Position numbers and translations under genes: made by a program. Shown here in pieces: positions 1 through 12,242 of a DNA stretch of 37,732 bases. Numbering within the stretch: position 1 is the first letter of the stretch; every line of letters begins with the position of its first letter. The stretch is taken from contig NZ_CANPVT010000054.1 in NCBI RefSeq assembly GCF_947581735.1, positions 1-37,732 on the forward strand, read 5' to 3'. The notes below the pieces were generated by a model. The model was not told the DNA's origin. It saw only the letters and a program-made list of their open reading frames with translations, and made no database searches. This stretch comes from Candidatus Palauibacter soopunensis. GTDB taxonomy: Bacteria > Gemmatimonadota > Gemmatimonadetes > Palauibacterales > Palauibacteraceae.

Positions 1-2062
<2,062 letters not shown>

Positions 2063-2126
2063 CATCTTCGTTGACGGCATCAAGCACCTCAGACGCACTC
2101 GGCGCCCAGCACTCTCACTCGCTACC

Positions 2127-2142
2127 AAATTGTCAAAAAAGC
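2127..2142 (-). promoter_or_regulatory. boxA-like antitermination element in the 23S leader
   Basis: The minus strand reads GCTTTTTTGACAATTT, very close to the rrn boxA of E. coli (TGCTCTTTAACAATTT). It lies about 65 nt before the 23S 5' end. boxA RNA is the NusB/NusE landing site that protects untranslated rRNA transcripts from Rho. Its presence here supports independent transcription of this 23S gene. The match is visible; function is inferred. Confidence 0.6.
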
Positions 2143-2145
2143 GGA

Positions 2146-2174
2146 CCCGCAAGACGCCCCAGGGCGCCCGCGGG
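2146..2174 (-). promoter_or_regulatory. leader stem-loop ahead of boxA (boxB-like)
   Basis: CCCGC (2146-2150) pairs with GCGGG (2170-2174), and inside it CGCCC (2155-2159) pairs with GGGCG (2162-2166). The hairpin sits between the predicted 23S transcription start and boxA, the position occupied by boxB in rrn leaders. Confidence 0.45.
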
Positions 2175-2184
2175 GAAGACGGGT

Positions 2185-2213
2185 AAAATAGGGTCGGTTC
2201 GGAGGAGCGTCAA
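2185..2213 (-). promoter_or_regulatory. predicted sigma70-type promoter of the 23S gene
   Basis: On the minus strand the -35 is TTGACG (2208-2213, 5 of 6 consensus bases) and the -10 is TATTTT (2185-2190). They are separated by exactly 17 bp. Transcription would start near 2178, giving a leader of about 115 nt with a stem-loop and boxA before the 23S 5' end. It begins only 25 bp after the atpC stop codon. Confidence 0.6.
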
Positions 2214-2223
2214 GCTCCTTCCG
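2200..2223 (-). terminator. hairpin after atpC, overlapping the 23S promoter
   Basis: On the minus strand CGGAAGGAGC and GCTCCTCCG form a 9-pair stem with one bulge around the loop TTGAC. It lies 16 bp after the atpC stop, so it may end the atp transcript. There is no clean U-run. The loop contains part of the 23S -35 element, so terminator and promoter occupy the same bases. Confidence 0.4.
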
Positions 2224-2238
2224 AAGACCCCTGACGGG

Positions 2239-3959
<1,721 letters not shown>

Positions 3960-4016
3960 TCAGCCTCATGGCTATCGGTTCTCGGGGGCGCCGCCGCCCC
4001 GTGCACTGTTCGTCCG

Positions 4017-4883
4017 TTATCCGTCCAACGCGTCCGCGCCGCCGATGATCTCCGCGATCTGATTCGTGATCTCGGCCTGGCGGGCGCGGTTGTAGGTCCG
4101 CCGCAGGTTGTCGAGGAAGTCATTGGCATTGTCCGTCGCCGACTTCATCGCCGTCCGGCGGGCGGCCTGCTCCGCTGCCGCCGTCTCCAGGAGCGCGCTG
4201 TACGTCGAGTTCGTCACGTACAGCGGCAGGAGATGATCGAGGATTCCTTCCTCCGACGGATCCAGGATATAGAAGGGCTGGGGGCCCGAGCGTGCCTCGC
4301 CCACGCCGACCGGAAGAACCTGCCGGACCGAAGGGGGCGTGCTCACCATGTTCCGGAATTCCGCGAAGACGAGCCGCACCGCGTCGAGTTCGCCGGCCAC
4401 GAAGCGGGCGGCCAGATCGTCGATCAGACTCCGCGCATCGTCCACCGCCGGAGGATCCCCCAGATCGTTGCGAGTCAGCGCCATCTCGACGCCCCGAAAG
4501 CGGAAATAGGAGATCCCCTTGTTGCCGTAGACGTGGAACTCCACCTCGGCTCCCGCCTCCTCCAGCTCGCGGAGTTGCGCCTGCGCGGTTCGGATGAGAT
4601 TCGCGTTGAAGGCGCCGCACAGCCCGCGATTGCTGGTCACGAGCACGAGCGCGGCCCGCTCGATGCGCGCGGGCTGGCGCAGCAGCGGCTGCGACTCCGC
4701 CAGGTCCGGCGTGGCGAGGCGCGCGATCATGTCCCTGAGTTCCGCCGAGTAGGGACGCGCGCGGATCACCCGCCCCTGCGCCTGCGCGAGCTTGGCGGTC
4801 GCGACCATCTCCATGGTGCGCGTGATCTTCTTCGTGCTGTCGACGGATTTCATCCGCCGATAGATGTCCCTCGACTTGCTCAT
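4017..4883 (-). CDS. atpG: F1Fo ATP synthase gamma subunit
   Basis: Gamma is the rotating central shaft of F1. The 288 residues begin with the family signature [20 protein letters not shown], followed by [12 protein letters not shown], and end with the conserved C-terminal helix ([20 protein letters not shown], then EIIGGADAL). The middle contains the conserved [13 protein letters not shown]. The start codon overlaps the atpA stop by 4 bp (ATGA). No redox-switch cysteine insertion of the chloroplast type is seen. Confidence 0.97.
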   Translation of the reverse strand: MSKSRDIYRRMKSVDSTKKITRTMEMVATAKLAQAQGRVIRARPYSAELRDMIARLATPDLAESQPLLRQPARIERAALVLVTSNRGLCGAFNANLIRTAQAQLRELEEAGAEVEFHVYGNKGISYFRFRGVEMALTRNDLGDPPAVDDARSLIDDLAARFVAGELDAVRLVFAEFRNMVSTPPSVRQVLPVGVGEARSGPQPFYILDPSEEGILDHLLPLYVTNSTYSALLETAAAEQAARRTAMKSATDNANDFLDNLRRTYNRARQAEITNQIAEIIGGADALDG

Positions 4884-6493
4884 GCCGCGGCTTCCGCAGC
4901 GTCCTCTCGGGAGGCGCCGTCGTGGACGAAGGTGTCCGAGTAGGACTCGATCGCCTTGCGGAGGGCCGCCTCCGTCTCGTCGGACATCACCCTCTCGTCA
5001 CGGATCGCTTCGCCGACTTCCGGATGATTCGTGCCCATGTATTCGAGGAATCCGACTTCCCAGCCGCGAATGCGCGACACGTCCATGTCGTCGAGGAACC
5101 CCTGGGTGGCCGCGAAGATCACCATCACCTGCTCCTCGACCGGCATCGGCTCGTACTGGCCCTGCTTCAGGATCTCGACGGTGCGCCGGCCCCGGTCCAG
5201 CTGCCGCTGCGTCGCGGCGTCCAGTTCCGTGCCGAACTGCGCGAAAGCCTCGATCTCACGGAACTGCGCCAGGTCCAGCCGCAGGCGTCCCGCCACCTTC
5301 TTCATCGCCTTGATCTGCGCGTTTCCGCCCACGCGCGAGACCGAGATCCCCACGTTCACGGCCGGGCGCACGCCCGAGTAGAAGAGGTCGGTTTCGAGGA
5401 AGATCTGGCCGTCGGTGATCGAGATGACGTTCGTCGGGATGTAGGCGGACACGTCGCCGGCTGCCGTCTGGATGATCGGGAGCGCGGTCAGCGAACCGCC
5501 GGGTTTCCTGATGTCCGGGTGGCCGGCGATCGCTTCCGGATCGTTGCTGATCTTGGCCGCCCGCTCGAGCAGGCGGCTGTGCAGATAGAAGACGTCGCCG
5601 GGGTACGCCTCCCGGCCCGGGGGACGCCGCAGGATGAGCGACGCCTCGCGGTAGGCATCCGCCTGCTTCGTGAGGTCGTCGTAGATGACGAGGACGGCCT
5701 TCCCTTCCTCGTACATGAAGTACTCGCCGATCGCGCACGCGGCGTAGGGGGCCATGAACTGCATCGGCGCGGGCTCCGACGCGTTCGCGGCCACGACGAC
5801 CGTGTAGTCGAGCGCGCCCTCCTCGCGGAGCCGTTCGACGATGCCGGCGACCGTCGAGCCCTTCTGCCCGATCGCGCAGTAGACGCAGACGACGTCCTCG
5901 CCCTTCTGGTTGATGATCGCGTCGATCGCCACGGCCGTCTTGCCCGTGCCCCGGTCCCCGATGATCAACTCCCGCTGGCCGCGGCCGATCGGAATCATGG
6001 AGTCGATCGCCTTGAGGCCCGTCTGCAGCGGCTCGTTCACCGGCTGGCGGTACACGATGCCCGGCGCCTTCCGGTCGACCTTCATGTAGGTCACGGTCTC
6101 GATCGGACCGCGGCCATCGCGCGGCTGCCCCAGCGTGTCCACGACGCGGCCGAGAATATCCGGACCGACGGGCACGGAGAGGACGCGACCGGTGCGGCGC
6201 ACCGGATCTCCTTCCTTGAGGGCCAGGTAATCGCCGAGGATCACGGCGCCGATGTTGTCTTCCTCGAGGTTCGAGGCGAGGCCGATCACGGAGACCCCGG
6301 TGTCGCGGGAAGTGATCTCCAGCATCTCGTTGGCGACGCACGTGGAGAGACCCCAGATGCGGGCCACGCCGTCCTTCACCTCGAGGACCTCGCCCACTTC
6401 CTCGACCCGGAGTTCCTCCTCGTAGCGGTCGATCTGCTCGAGCAGGGCCTTCTTGATCTCGCTCGCTCGAAGGGAGCTGTCGAAACCTGTCAT
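4880..6493 (-). CDS. atpA: F1Fo ATP synthase alpha subunit
   Basis: Alpha is the non-catalytic nucleotide-binding F1 subunit and supplies the arginine finger to beta. The 537 residues are slightly longer than E. coli (513), with an extended, acidic C-terminus. The P-loop GDRGTGKT is at 179-186, and the arginine finger lies in [10 protein letters not shown], the family motif. The N-terminal region ([16 protein letters not shown]) is the part that normally binds delta. It starts 34 bp after the atpH stop and overlaps atpG by 4 bp. Confidence 0.98.
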   Translation of the reverse strand: MTGFDSSLRASEIKKALLEQIDRYEEELRVEEVGEVLEVKDGVARIWGLSTCVANEMLEITSRDTGVSVIGLASNLEEDNIGAVILGDYLALKEGDPVRRTGRVLSVPVGPDILGRVVDTLGQPRDGRGPIETVTYMKVDRKAPGIVYRQPVNEPLQTGLKAIDSMIPIGRGQRELIIGDRGTGKTAVAIDAIINQKGEDVVCVYCAIGQKGSTVAGIVERLREEGALDYTVVVAANASEPAPMQFMAPYAACAIGEYFMYEEGKAVLVIYDDLTKQADAYREASLILRRPPGREAYPGDVFYLHSRLLERAAKISNDPEAIAGHPDIRKPGGSLTALPIIQTAAGDVSAYIPTNVISITDGQIFLETDLFYSGVRPAVNVGISVSRVGGNAQIKAMKKVAGRLRLDLAQFREIEAFAQFGTELDAATQRQLDRGRRTVEILKQGQYEPMPVEEQVMVIFAATQGFLDDMDVSRIRGWEVGFLEYMGTNHPEVGEAIRDERVMSDETEAALRKAIESYSDTFVHDGASREDAAEAAA

Positions 6494-6527
6494 CGTCTTC
6501 TCTTCTCTGTTTTTTGTTACCGGCGGC

Positions 6528-7061
6528 TCAGTACAGCTCGCGCCGCATCTGCTCGAGTTGCCGCCGCAGCGAGGCGTCCAGCAACTCGTCGCCGACGCGG
6601 ATGATCACGCCGCCCAGAATCTTCGGGTCCTCGTGGAACTCGGGTACGACCTCCCGCTCGAAGCGCCGCTCCAGCGCCGACACCACTTCGTCGCGGACGC
6701 GGTCATCCGCCTCGAAGGGCAGCGTCACCGTGGCGCGGATCCGTCCCGCCTTCTCGTCGAGAAGATCGCGGTAGGCGCGCGCGATCCCCGGGAGGGCCCG
6801 CTGCCGGTGGCGATCCAGGATGACGAGCAGGAAGCGGACGAAGAGGTCCGGCGCCCTCCCGGAGAGGGCCGCCTGGATCGCCTCCTTCTTCTCGAACAGC
6901 GACACGGCGGGCACTTCCAGGAAACGCTGGAAGTCCGGGACATTCGCGTACAGGTCGCCGATCTCCTCGATCAGCCGCCCGTACTCCGCCTCCTTCCCGT
7001 CCCGCGCCGCGAGTTCGAACAGAGTCGCCGCGTAGTTGCGGGCCACCGCCGACGCGCTCAT
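6528..7061 (-). CDS. atpH: F1Fo ATP synthase delta subunit (OSCP)
   Basis: Delta joins the peripheral b-stalk to the top of F1. The 177 residues start with the family pattern [13 protein letters not shown] and end with the conserved [21 protein letters not shown]-type beta segment seen in OSCP/delta. The gene lies 7 bp after the atpF stop and just ahead of atpA, the standard operon order. Confidence 0.95.
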   Translation of the reverse strand: MSASAVARNYAATLFELAARDGKEAEYGRLIEEIGDLYANVPDFQRFLEVPAVSLFEKKEAIQAALSGRAPDLFVRFLLVILDRHRQRALPGIARAYRDLLDEKAGRIRATVTLPFEADDRVRDEVVSALERRFEREVVPEFHEDPKILGGVIIRVGDELLDASLRRQLEQMRRELY

Positions 7062-7068
7062 CGCTCCG

Positions 7069-7620
7069 CTAGACGTCCGACACGAACTCGTGGACGAGAC
7101 GCCGGTTTTCCTCGGCGTCCAGCCGCGTCCGGATCAGCCGCTCGGAGGCCGCCAGCGCGAGATCCACGGCATCCCGCCGGATCTCCTCGCGCAGCAGGTC
7201 CCGTTCGTGTCCGATCTCGCGGCGCGCGTCCTCGAGCATCTGCGCCTGCTGCGCCCGCGCCTCCTCCAGCATCTCCTTTCGGAGGCCGTCGGCATGCTGT
7301 CGGGCGTTCTCCAGCATCTCGCGAGCCTCGCCGCGCGCCGCTTCCAGCGCGGCCTCCTGCTGCGAGAGCAGCCCCTTCGCCTCATCGCGCGCGGAGAGGG
7401 CATCGTCGATCGCGCCCTGGATCTTCGCGTGCCTTTGCTCGAGTCCGCCCGCGATGAGCGGGAAGACCCATTTCGCCAGGACGAGGAGCGTGACCACGAA
7501 CAGAATCCAGGTCCACACCACGAGCCCCAGATTGAGCGAGAAGATCCCCGTCTCCGCCTGGGCGGCCAGCTTCGCCGGCGCCGCGAGGGCCCAGAGCGCG
7601 CCGAGACCGGCGAGACGCAT
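7069..7620 (-). CDS. atpF: F1Fo ATP synthase b subunit
   Basis: The b subunit forms the membrane-anchored peripheral stalk. The 183 residues start with a hydrophobic stretch that may be a cleavable leader (ALWALAAPAKLAAQA). One transmembrane helix follows at about 30-58 (LGLVVWTWILFVVTLLVLAKW), then a long charged coiled coil rich in Ala, Glu and Arg. The ATG shares its A with the atpE TGA stop (TGATG), indicating coupled translation. Only one b-type gene is present, so the stalk is probably a homodimer. Confidence 0.95.
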   Translation of the reverse strand: MRLAGLGALWALAAPAKLAAQAETGIFSLNLGLVVWTWILFVVTLLVLAKWVFPLIAGGLEQRHAKIQGAIDDALSARDEAKGLLSQQEAALEAARGEAREMLENARQHADGLRKEMLEEARAQQAQMLEDARREIGHERDLLREEIRRDAVDLALAASERLIRTRLDAEENRRLVHEFVSDV

Positions 7621-7883
7621 CAGAGGCCGCCGCGGATGAAGCCGGCGATCACGAGTCCGAACAGCGCCACACCTTCGATGAACACGGCGAGTACGATCGC
7701 GCCGGTCTGGATGGTCTGCGCCTCGTCGGGCTGGCGGGCCATCGCTTCCGTCATGCGCCCGCCGATGAGACCGATTCCGATACCGGCACCGAGCACGGAG
7801 AGCCCGCCCCCGACAATGGCGAGACCGACCGCGAGGCCGTCTCCCGTCGACATGCCCTGCAGCAGCGTCAACATGTTCAGCAT
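7620..7883 (-). CDS. atpE: F1Fo ATP synthase c subunit (proteolipid)
   Basis: Copies of this 87-residue hairpin form the rotor ring. Helix 1 carries the glycine-rich packing motif (GAGIGIGLIGG, about 32-42), the loop is ARQPDE, and helix 2 holds the ion-carrying carboxylate Glu70 in AVFIEGVALFG. The residues typical of sodium-binding rings (Gln in helix 1 and Ser/Thr right after the Glu) are not there, so proton coupling is expected. The start has a GGAG ribosome site 6 bp upstream. A 99 bp gap separates it from atpB, the largest gap in the operon, perhaps serving the high expression that c subunits need. Confidence 0.97.
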   Translation of the reverse strand: MLNMLTLLQGMSTGDGLAVGLAIVGGGLSVLGAGIGIGLIGGRMTEAMARQPDEAQTIQTGAIVLAVFIEGVALFGLVIAGFIRGGL

Positions 7884-7982
7884 CGTTTGCTCCAGTTTCC
7901 TTTCTCAGTCGGGGGTTCGAACGACACCCCCCGTTCCGTCCGCGCCTCCCCGGCGCGGAAGTTGCCCGCGGACCCCTCCGGG

Positions 7983-8981
7983 TCAGTGCGCGTGGCGAAT
8001 CAATCCGATGAACACCGAGACCAGCATCGCGAAGATGTACGCCTGAAGAAGCGCGATGAAGATCTCCAGCATCATCACGAACAGCGCGAGGCCCATGGAC
8101 CCCAGAATCGTCACGGCGCCGACCGTCGTTCCGAACAATCCCTGACCGACCATCGAGCCGTAGGTGAGGATGAGGCCCATGAAGGCGAGGATGACGAAGT
8201 GTCCCGCCGTCATGTTGGCGAAGAGCCGGATCGCGAGCGCCATGATCTTCGAGAACTTCGCGATCAGTTCGACCGGCGCCATGATGAGCAGGGTGACCGG
8301 CTTCAGCGGCCCGGGCAACCCGGGCGGGAGGAAGAACACGGTCTTCGCGTAGCCCAGCGGGCCGAGGGCGATGAACCCCGCGGTCTCGATCACGACGAGC
8401 GCGATGATCGCGAGCGCGGCCGTGACCATGATGTTCCCCGTCGCCGTCGCGCCGAAGGGGATCAGGCCGAGCAGGTTCGCGTAGAGGATGAAGAAGAAGA
8501 AGGTGATGACGAGGGGGACGAACCTCTCTCCCCCGCGGCCAATGTTGGCCATCACGATGTCATCTCTCAGGTACAGATAGAAGGCTTCGATCCCGTTGAG
8601 GAGACCTCCGGGCGCCTTCTCGCCCCGCTCCAGCCGCTCGGTCGAGCGCGCGGCGATGAACATCGTCACGATCGTGAGGATGGCCGCGAACATCAGGAAC
8701 AGCACGTGTTTCGTGATCGAAAGGTCGATCTCGAGGCCGCCGATATTGAAGGCCGGAAACTCGGGGAGATGGATCTGGCCGAAGGGTCCGAACTCCCAGA
8801 TGTTCGAGTCCACGACGTGGTGCATCATGACTTCGGTGCCCCACTCCTCGGCGTGCTCGCCCGCCGCGGCGGCTTCGCCGTGGTGTTCCTGGGCAGCCGC
8901 AGCCGCGGGGGCGGCGTGCTCCTGCACCCGCTCCGCAAGACTCCGCAGGGAGGCCATCGATCTATCGAGCACCCGGTTCAT
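7983..8981 (-). CDS. atpB: F1Fo ATP synthase a subunit
   Basis: Subunit a is the stator channel that passes protons to the c-ring. At 332 residues it is longer than E. coli (271). The extra length is an N-terminal, soluble, Ala/His/Glu-rich segment (about 18-55) before the first membrane helix (about 92-112). The essential arginine is Arg252 in AIRLFANMTAGH. The C-terminal helices (ALLQAYIFAMLVSVFIGL) are intact. The start at 8981 overlaps the end of atpI by 20 bp; an internal ATG at 8957 is possible. Neither has a convincing ribosome site. Confidence 0.96.
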   Translation of the reverse strand: MNRVLDRSMASLRSLAERVQEHAAPAAAAAQEHHGEAAAAGEHAEEWGTEVMMHHVVDSNIWEFGPFGQIHLPEFPAFNIGGLEIDLSITKHVLFLMFAAILTIVTMFIAARSTERLERGEKAPGGLLNGIEAFYLYLRDDIVMANIGRGGERFVPLVITFFFFILYANLLGLIPFGATATGNIMVTAALAIIALVVIETAGFIALGPLGYAKTVFFLPPGLPGPLKPVTLLIMAPVELIAKFSKIMALAIRLFANMTAGHFVILAFMGLILTYGSMVGQGLFGTTVGAVTILGSMGLALFVMMLEIFIALLQAYIFAMLVSVFIGLIRHAH

Positions 8982-9375
8982 CCGGTCGTGCGTTCCGTGT
9001 CGAGTTGGTCTTCTTGGTCTTCGCGCGCGCGAGCGCGAGCCACAAGGCTTCCGTCCACAACAGCACCAGCATGGCGAGTCCGTAGGCGATGGGCAGGTCG
9101 GGCGTCGCCGATCCCGTCCATGCGAGTCCGCCCGTCACGACGAGCCCTCCCATCCGGAGGCCGATCCCGCTCAGCCAGGGCCGGGTCGCCCGCCGTCCCG
9201 CCAGGAGCGCCCGGTTCAGCGGCCAGACCGCGACCACCTGAATCAGCCAGGCCGCCGCGATCCCCCACGTGCGCTCGCCATCCCGCAACCACGCGGCAGC
9301 CGCCACCGCCAGCCCCAATGTGGCCAGCGCATAGGTCGGCGTACGCCGCATCCAGCCGGTGGGAACATCCTTCAC
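8962..9375 (-). CDS. atpI: ATP synthase subunit I-like membrane protein
   Basis: A small protein of 137 residues with about four hydrophobic segments and a basic, hydrophilic tail (KTKKTNSTRN). Its place between atpZ and atpB and its overall pattern match the ATP synthase I family, which helps assemble the c-ring in other bacteria. Sequence conservation in this family is poor, so the call relies mainly on position and topology. Its start overlaps the upstream gene by 4 bp (ATGA). Confidence 0.75.
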   Translation of the reverse strand: MKDVPTGWMRRTPTYALATLGLAVAAAAWLRDGERTWGIAAAWLIQVVAVWPLNRALLAGRRATRPWLSGIGLRMGGLVVTGGLAWTGSATPDLPIAYGLAMLVLLWTEALWLALARAKTKKTNSTRNARPDEPGAR

Positions 9376-9686
9376 TTCCTGCGATCCGTCTCCCGGTCGG
9401 TCTCATCGGCCGCGGAGCTTTCGCGCCGTGCCGCCAGCCTGCCGTACATGCTGTAGCAGCCCCCCGCGAACCCCGCGAACACGCCGAGGAGGACGAAGAG
9501 CGGCGCGGTCCCGAGACGGTCGTCGAGCCAGTTGCCGCCGACCGCAAGGAGCGCGATCGCAAGACCCATCGCGATGCCGAGACTCGCGAATTCCGTGCCC
9601 GCCGCCTTCGCGTGAAGGCGGCCGACATGCCCCTCGGGTTCCTCAGGTTTCGGCCGGTTCGTCGAACCGGGATGTGGATTCGGCAT
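9372..9686 (-). CDS. atpZ: AtpZ/AtpI-family protein, first gene of the atp operon
   Basis: The 104 residues have a hydrophilic N-terminus (NPHPGSTNRPKPEEPEG) and two membrane helices, about 32-52 (FASLGIAMGLAIALLAVGGNWL) and 62-80 (FVLLGVFAGFAGGCYSMY). The pattern GxxLDxxLGTxPxF..LG is that of the F1F0-ATPase gene 1 family, proposed to aid Mg2+ supply or assembly. I chose the ATG at 9684-9686, which has GGAG about 10 bp upstream. Longer in-frame starts would read through the Rex-type operators and are unlikely. Confidence 0.85.
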   Translation of the reverse strand: MPNPHPGSTNRPKPEEPEGHVGRLHAKAAGTEFASLGIAMGLAIALLAVGGNWLDDRLGTAPLFVLLGVFAGFAGGCYSMYGRLAARRESSAADETDRETDRRK

Positions 9687-9724
9687 GGGGAGACATCTCC
9701 GTCCGGGAGCCCCGCGCCGACCGC

Positions 9725-9742
9725 TTGTGAAAAATTTCCCAA
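9725..9742. promoter_or_regulatory. Rex-type operator 1 (proximal to atpZ)
   Basis: TTGTGAAAAATTTCCCAA matches the Rex consensus TTGTGAANNNNTTCACAA at 13 of its 14 fixed positions; only position 15 differs. It covers the predicted transcription start of the atp operon. Rex represses when NADH/NAD+ is low and releases DNA on binding NADH. The match is visible; binding is inferred. Confidence 0.65.
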
Positions 9743-9746
9743 GCCC

Positions 9747-9775
9747 AATCTGTCCGCTTGTGAAAAATTTCGCAA
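9747..9775 (-). promoter_or_regulatory. candidate atp operon promoter overlapped by the Rex-type operators
   Basis: Minus strand: -35 TTGCGA (9770-9775), 17 bp spacer, -10 CAGATT (9747-9752), start near 9740 and a leader of about 54 nt to the atpZ ATG. The hexamers are weak (4 and 3 of 6). Operator 2 lies over the -35 and spacer and operator 1 over the start, which is a sensible repressor arrangement. Confidence 0.35.
9758..9775. promoter_or_regulatory. Rex-type operator 2 (distal)
   Basis: TTGTGAAAAATTTCGCAA again matches the Rex consensus at 13 of 14 fixed positions, with the change at the same position 15. It is exactly 33 bp (about three helical turns) from operator 1, so two dimers would bind the same DNA face. 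The repeated unit extends to CCGCTTGTGAAAAATTTC (9721-9738 and 9754-9771). Confidence 0.65.
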
Positions 9776-9918
9776 TGCCGGTTTCGCTTGACGCTGGGCG
9801 CTGAAGGCCTAGGTTGCTGCCACCATATTGAAGGCCTCTGGTCAACTCCGAAATGGCCTCGCCGACGCCCGGGTCTCGCATTCCCGCGGCCCCCCTCACG
9901 CCTGGAGCCGATTGAGTC

Positions 9919-10929
9919 TTGGAAGCCGGTCGAAAGGTCGAGACGGATGACGTTCGGCTGCTCGAGGAACTGGGTCACACTCGGCTCCGGATCGAGGAGG
10001 AAGTCGGGAAGCGGATCATCGGGCAGCGGGAGATCGTCGAGAAGCTGCTCATCACGCTGCTCGCCGACGGGCATGCGCTCCTGGTCGGCGTCCCCGGCCT
10101 CGCGAAGACGCTGCTCGTCTCGACGCTCGCCGAAGCTCTGCACCTGGAATTCAGCCGGATCCAGTTCACGCCGGACCTCATGCCGTCCGACATCACCGGG
10201 ACGGAGGTGCTCCAGGATGACCAGCGCACGGGGGAGCGCCGTTTCACCTTCGTCCGGGGGCCGATCTTTGCGGATGTGATCCTGGCGGACGAGATCAACC
10301 GGACGCCGCCCAAGACGCAGGCCGCCCTTCTGCAGGCGATGCAGGAGGGGGAGGTCACGGTCGGCAGCGAGACGTTCCCGCTCGGCCGCCCGTTCTTCGT
10401 CCTCGCGACGCAGAACCCGATCGAGCAGGAGGGAACGTATCCCCTTCCCGAGGCCCAGCTCGACCGCTTCATGTTCGAGCTTCGGATCGGGTATCCGACG
10501 GCGGAGGAGGAGTCGGTCATCGCGGACATGGCGGCGAGCGGACCGCCCGCCCAGGTGAACCCCGTCGTGACCGCGGGCCAGCTCCTCGAGTACCAGGCGC
10601 TCGTGCAGAGAGTTCCTGCCTCGGAATCGGTGGTCGGCTACGCGGTGCGGCTGGCGCGTGCCACCCGGCCGCGCGAAGCATCCTCGCCGGAATTCGTGCG
10701 CCGGATGGTGAGCTGGGGCGCCGGGCCGCGGGCCTCGCAGCATACGGTGCTGGCGGCGAAGGCGCGGGCGGCGCTCGATGGCCGTCCCGCCCCCAATCTC
10801 GACGACGTACGGGCGGTTGCGCCCGCCGTGCTCCGGCACCGGGTGGTTCCGGGTTTCGAGGCGGAGGCCGAAGGGAAGACCGCGGACGACATCGTCGCGG
10901 AGTTGATCGAACACAGCCGTAGCTGGTAG
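9919..10929 (+). CDS. MoxR-family AAA+ ATPase
   Basis: MoxR ATPases are chaperone-like AAA+ proteins that help mature other proteins, often with VWA or DUF58 partners. The 336 residues show a P-loop variant GVPGLAKT (57-64), Walker B LADEINRTPPKTQ (about 122-134), the typical MQEGEVTVG and sensor ATQNPIEQEGTYPLPEAQLD (in two adjoining conserved blocks). The start is TTG at 9919: an in-frame stop lies two codons upstream and a GGAG is 11 bp before it. The usual DUF58 partner does not follow; the next gene is a CNNM protein. Divergent from the atp operon, so the Rex-type sites could also affect it. Confidence 0.93.
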   Translation: MEAGRKVETDDVRLLEELGHTRLRIEEEVGKRIIGQREIVEKLLITLLADGHALLVGVPGLAKTLLVSTLAEALHLEFSRIQFTPDLMPSDITGTEVLQDDQRTGERRFTFVRGPIFADVILADEINRTPPKTQAALLQAMQEGEVTVGSETFPLGRPFFVLATQNPIEQEGTYPLPEAQLDRFMFELRIGYPTAEEESVIADMAASGPPAQVNPVVTAGQLLEYQALVQRVPASESVVGYAVRLARATRPREASSPEFVRRMVSWGAGPRASQHTVLAAKARAALDGRPAPNLDDVRAVAPAVLRHRVVPGFEAEAEGKTADDIVAELIEHSRSW

Positions 10930-11009
10930 ACGTTGGACGAAACCGACAGTACGCAGCGCTGGCCCACAGTTCGGGCGGGCCGTGAGGCTCCGGCGGGAGT
11001 GCCCCGTCC

Positions 11010-12233
11010 ATGACCGGCACCTTCGCGCTGCTCATCTTCCTTCTCATCCTCTCCGGGTTCTTCTCCGGCGCCGAGATCGCGTTCTTTTCGCTCGCGGAAC
11101 CCCGGGTCAGGGCCCTCGTGCGCGACGGGCGTCCGGGCGCGCGCGCACTCGAGAAGCTGAAGCGAAACCCCGAGCGCCTGCTCATCATCATCATGATCGG
11201 GAACAACGTCGCCAACATCGGGGCCGCGGCGGTCGCGACCCATACGGCGACGGAACTGTTGGGCTCCGCGGGGGTGGGGCTCGCCACGGGCGTCATGACC
11301 CTCCTCATCCTCTGCTTCGGAGAGATCACGCCGCGGAGCTTCGCGGCGCGCAACGCGGACCGGCTGTCGCTGTTGGCCGCCCCGTTCCTTGCGGGCCTGG
11401 GGCGCCTGCTCCTGCCGGTCGTCCTCCCGCTCGAATGGCTGGCGCGATGGGTGCTGCCCGACTCCGGCGGCGGGACGCACGTGAGCGAGTCGGAGATCCG
11501 CTCCATGGCGCGCCTCGGGCACCAGTCGGGCGACATCGAAGCGCACGAGCGCCAGTTCATCGACCGCGTGTTCACGCTGGACCGCCTGCGCGCAAGGGAG
11601 ATCATGACCCCACGGGTCGAGATCCTCGCCTGGGAGGACTCGCGCAGCCTCGGAGACATCGCGGACGAACTCGCCGACGTGCGCTTCAGCCGGATCCCCG
11701 TGTATGGCGAATCGCTCGATGACGTGACCGGCGTGCTGTACCGCACCGAGGCGTACCGCGCGCTGCTCGGCGGCCGGCAGGACGTGACGCTCTCGAGCAT
11801 CGCGCGCGAACCCTACTTCGTGCCGGATACGATCACTCTCATCGAACTGCTCGAGCAATTCCGGGCGCGCCGCGTACACATGGGGCTCGTCGTGGATGAG
11901 CACGGCGGGCTCGACGGACTCGTGACGCTCGAGGACATCCTCGAGGAACTGGTCGGCGATATCGTGGACGAAACCGATCTGCCGACCGAGCCCATCATCC
12001 GGCTGAGACGGAACGAGATCGCCGTGGACGGCGGCGCCGAGCTGCGGGAGATCAACGACTTCTTCGGGACCTCGTTCCCGGTGGCCGAGTACCGGTCGCT
12101 GAACGGCTTCCTCCTCGACGAGCTCGGCCGGGTGCCCGCGGCGGGAGAAGTGGTTGAGCACGGCGACGTGCGGATACAGGTTGTCGCGAGCACCGACACG
12201 CACGTAACGCGCGCCCGGATTCGCCGGGGCTAG
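11010..12233 (+). CDS. CNNM/CBS-domain membrane protein (CorC/hemolysin family)
   Basis: The 407 residues show the standard order. A CNNM (DUF21) membrane domain covers about 1-180, with the motif FSGAEIAFFSL and the IIMIGNNVANIGAAA helix. Two CBS domains cover about 190-310 (IMTPRVEILAW; FSRIPVYGESLDDVTGVLY; LVVDEHGGLDGLVTLEDILEE in two blocks). A CorC_HlyC domain ends the protein. Family members are linked to Mg2+ (and Co2+) efflux; the name hemolysin is historical. A GGGAG ribosome site lies 9 bp before the ATG. Separated from the MoxR gene by 80 bp and probably co-transcribed. Confidence 0.93.
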   Translation: MTGTFALLIFLLILSGFFSGAEIAFFSLAEPRVRALVRDGRPGARALEKLKRNPERLLIIIMIGNNVANIGAAAVATHTATELLGSAGVGLATGVMTLLILCFGEITPRSFAARNADRLSLLAAPFLAGLGRLLLPVVLPLEWLARWVLPDSGGGTHVSESEIRSMARLGHQSGDIEAHERQFIDRVFTLDRLRAREIMTPRVEILAWEDSRSLGDIADELADVRFSRIPVYGESLDDVTGVLYRTEAYRALLGGRQDVTLSSIAREPYFVPDTITLIELLEQFRARRVHMGLVVDEHGGLDGLVTLEDILEELVGDIVDETDLPTEPIIRLRRNEIAVDGGAELREINDFFGTSFPVAEYRSLNGFLLDELGRVPAAGEVVEHGDVRIQVVASTDTHVTRARIRRG

Positions 12234-12242
12234 GCGGGCGCC

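Noticed and set aside
2131-2136. TTGACA on the minus strand as a -35 element for the 23S gene
   Set aside because: No -10 lies 16-18 bp downstream, and the hexamer is part of the boxA-like element.
7620-7883. Sodium-coupled ATP synthase
   Set aside because: The c subunit has Glu70 but lacks the helix-1 Gln and the Ser/Thr after the Glu that form the known sodium site.
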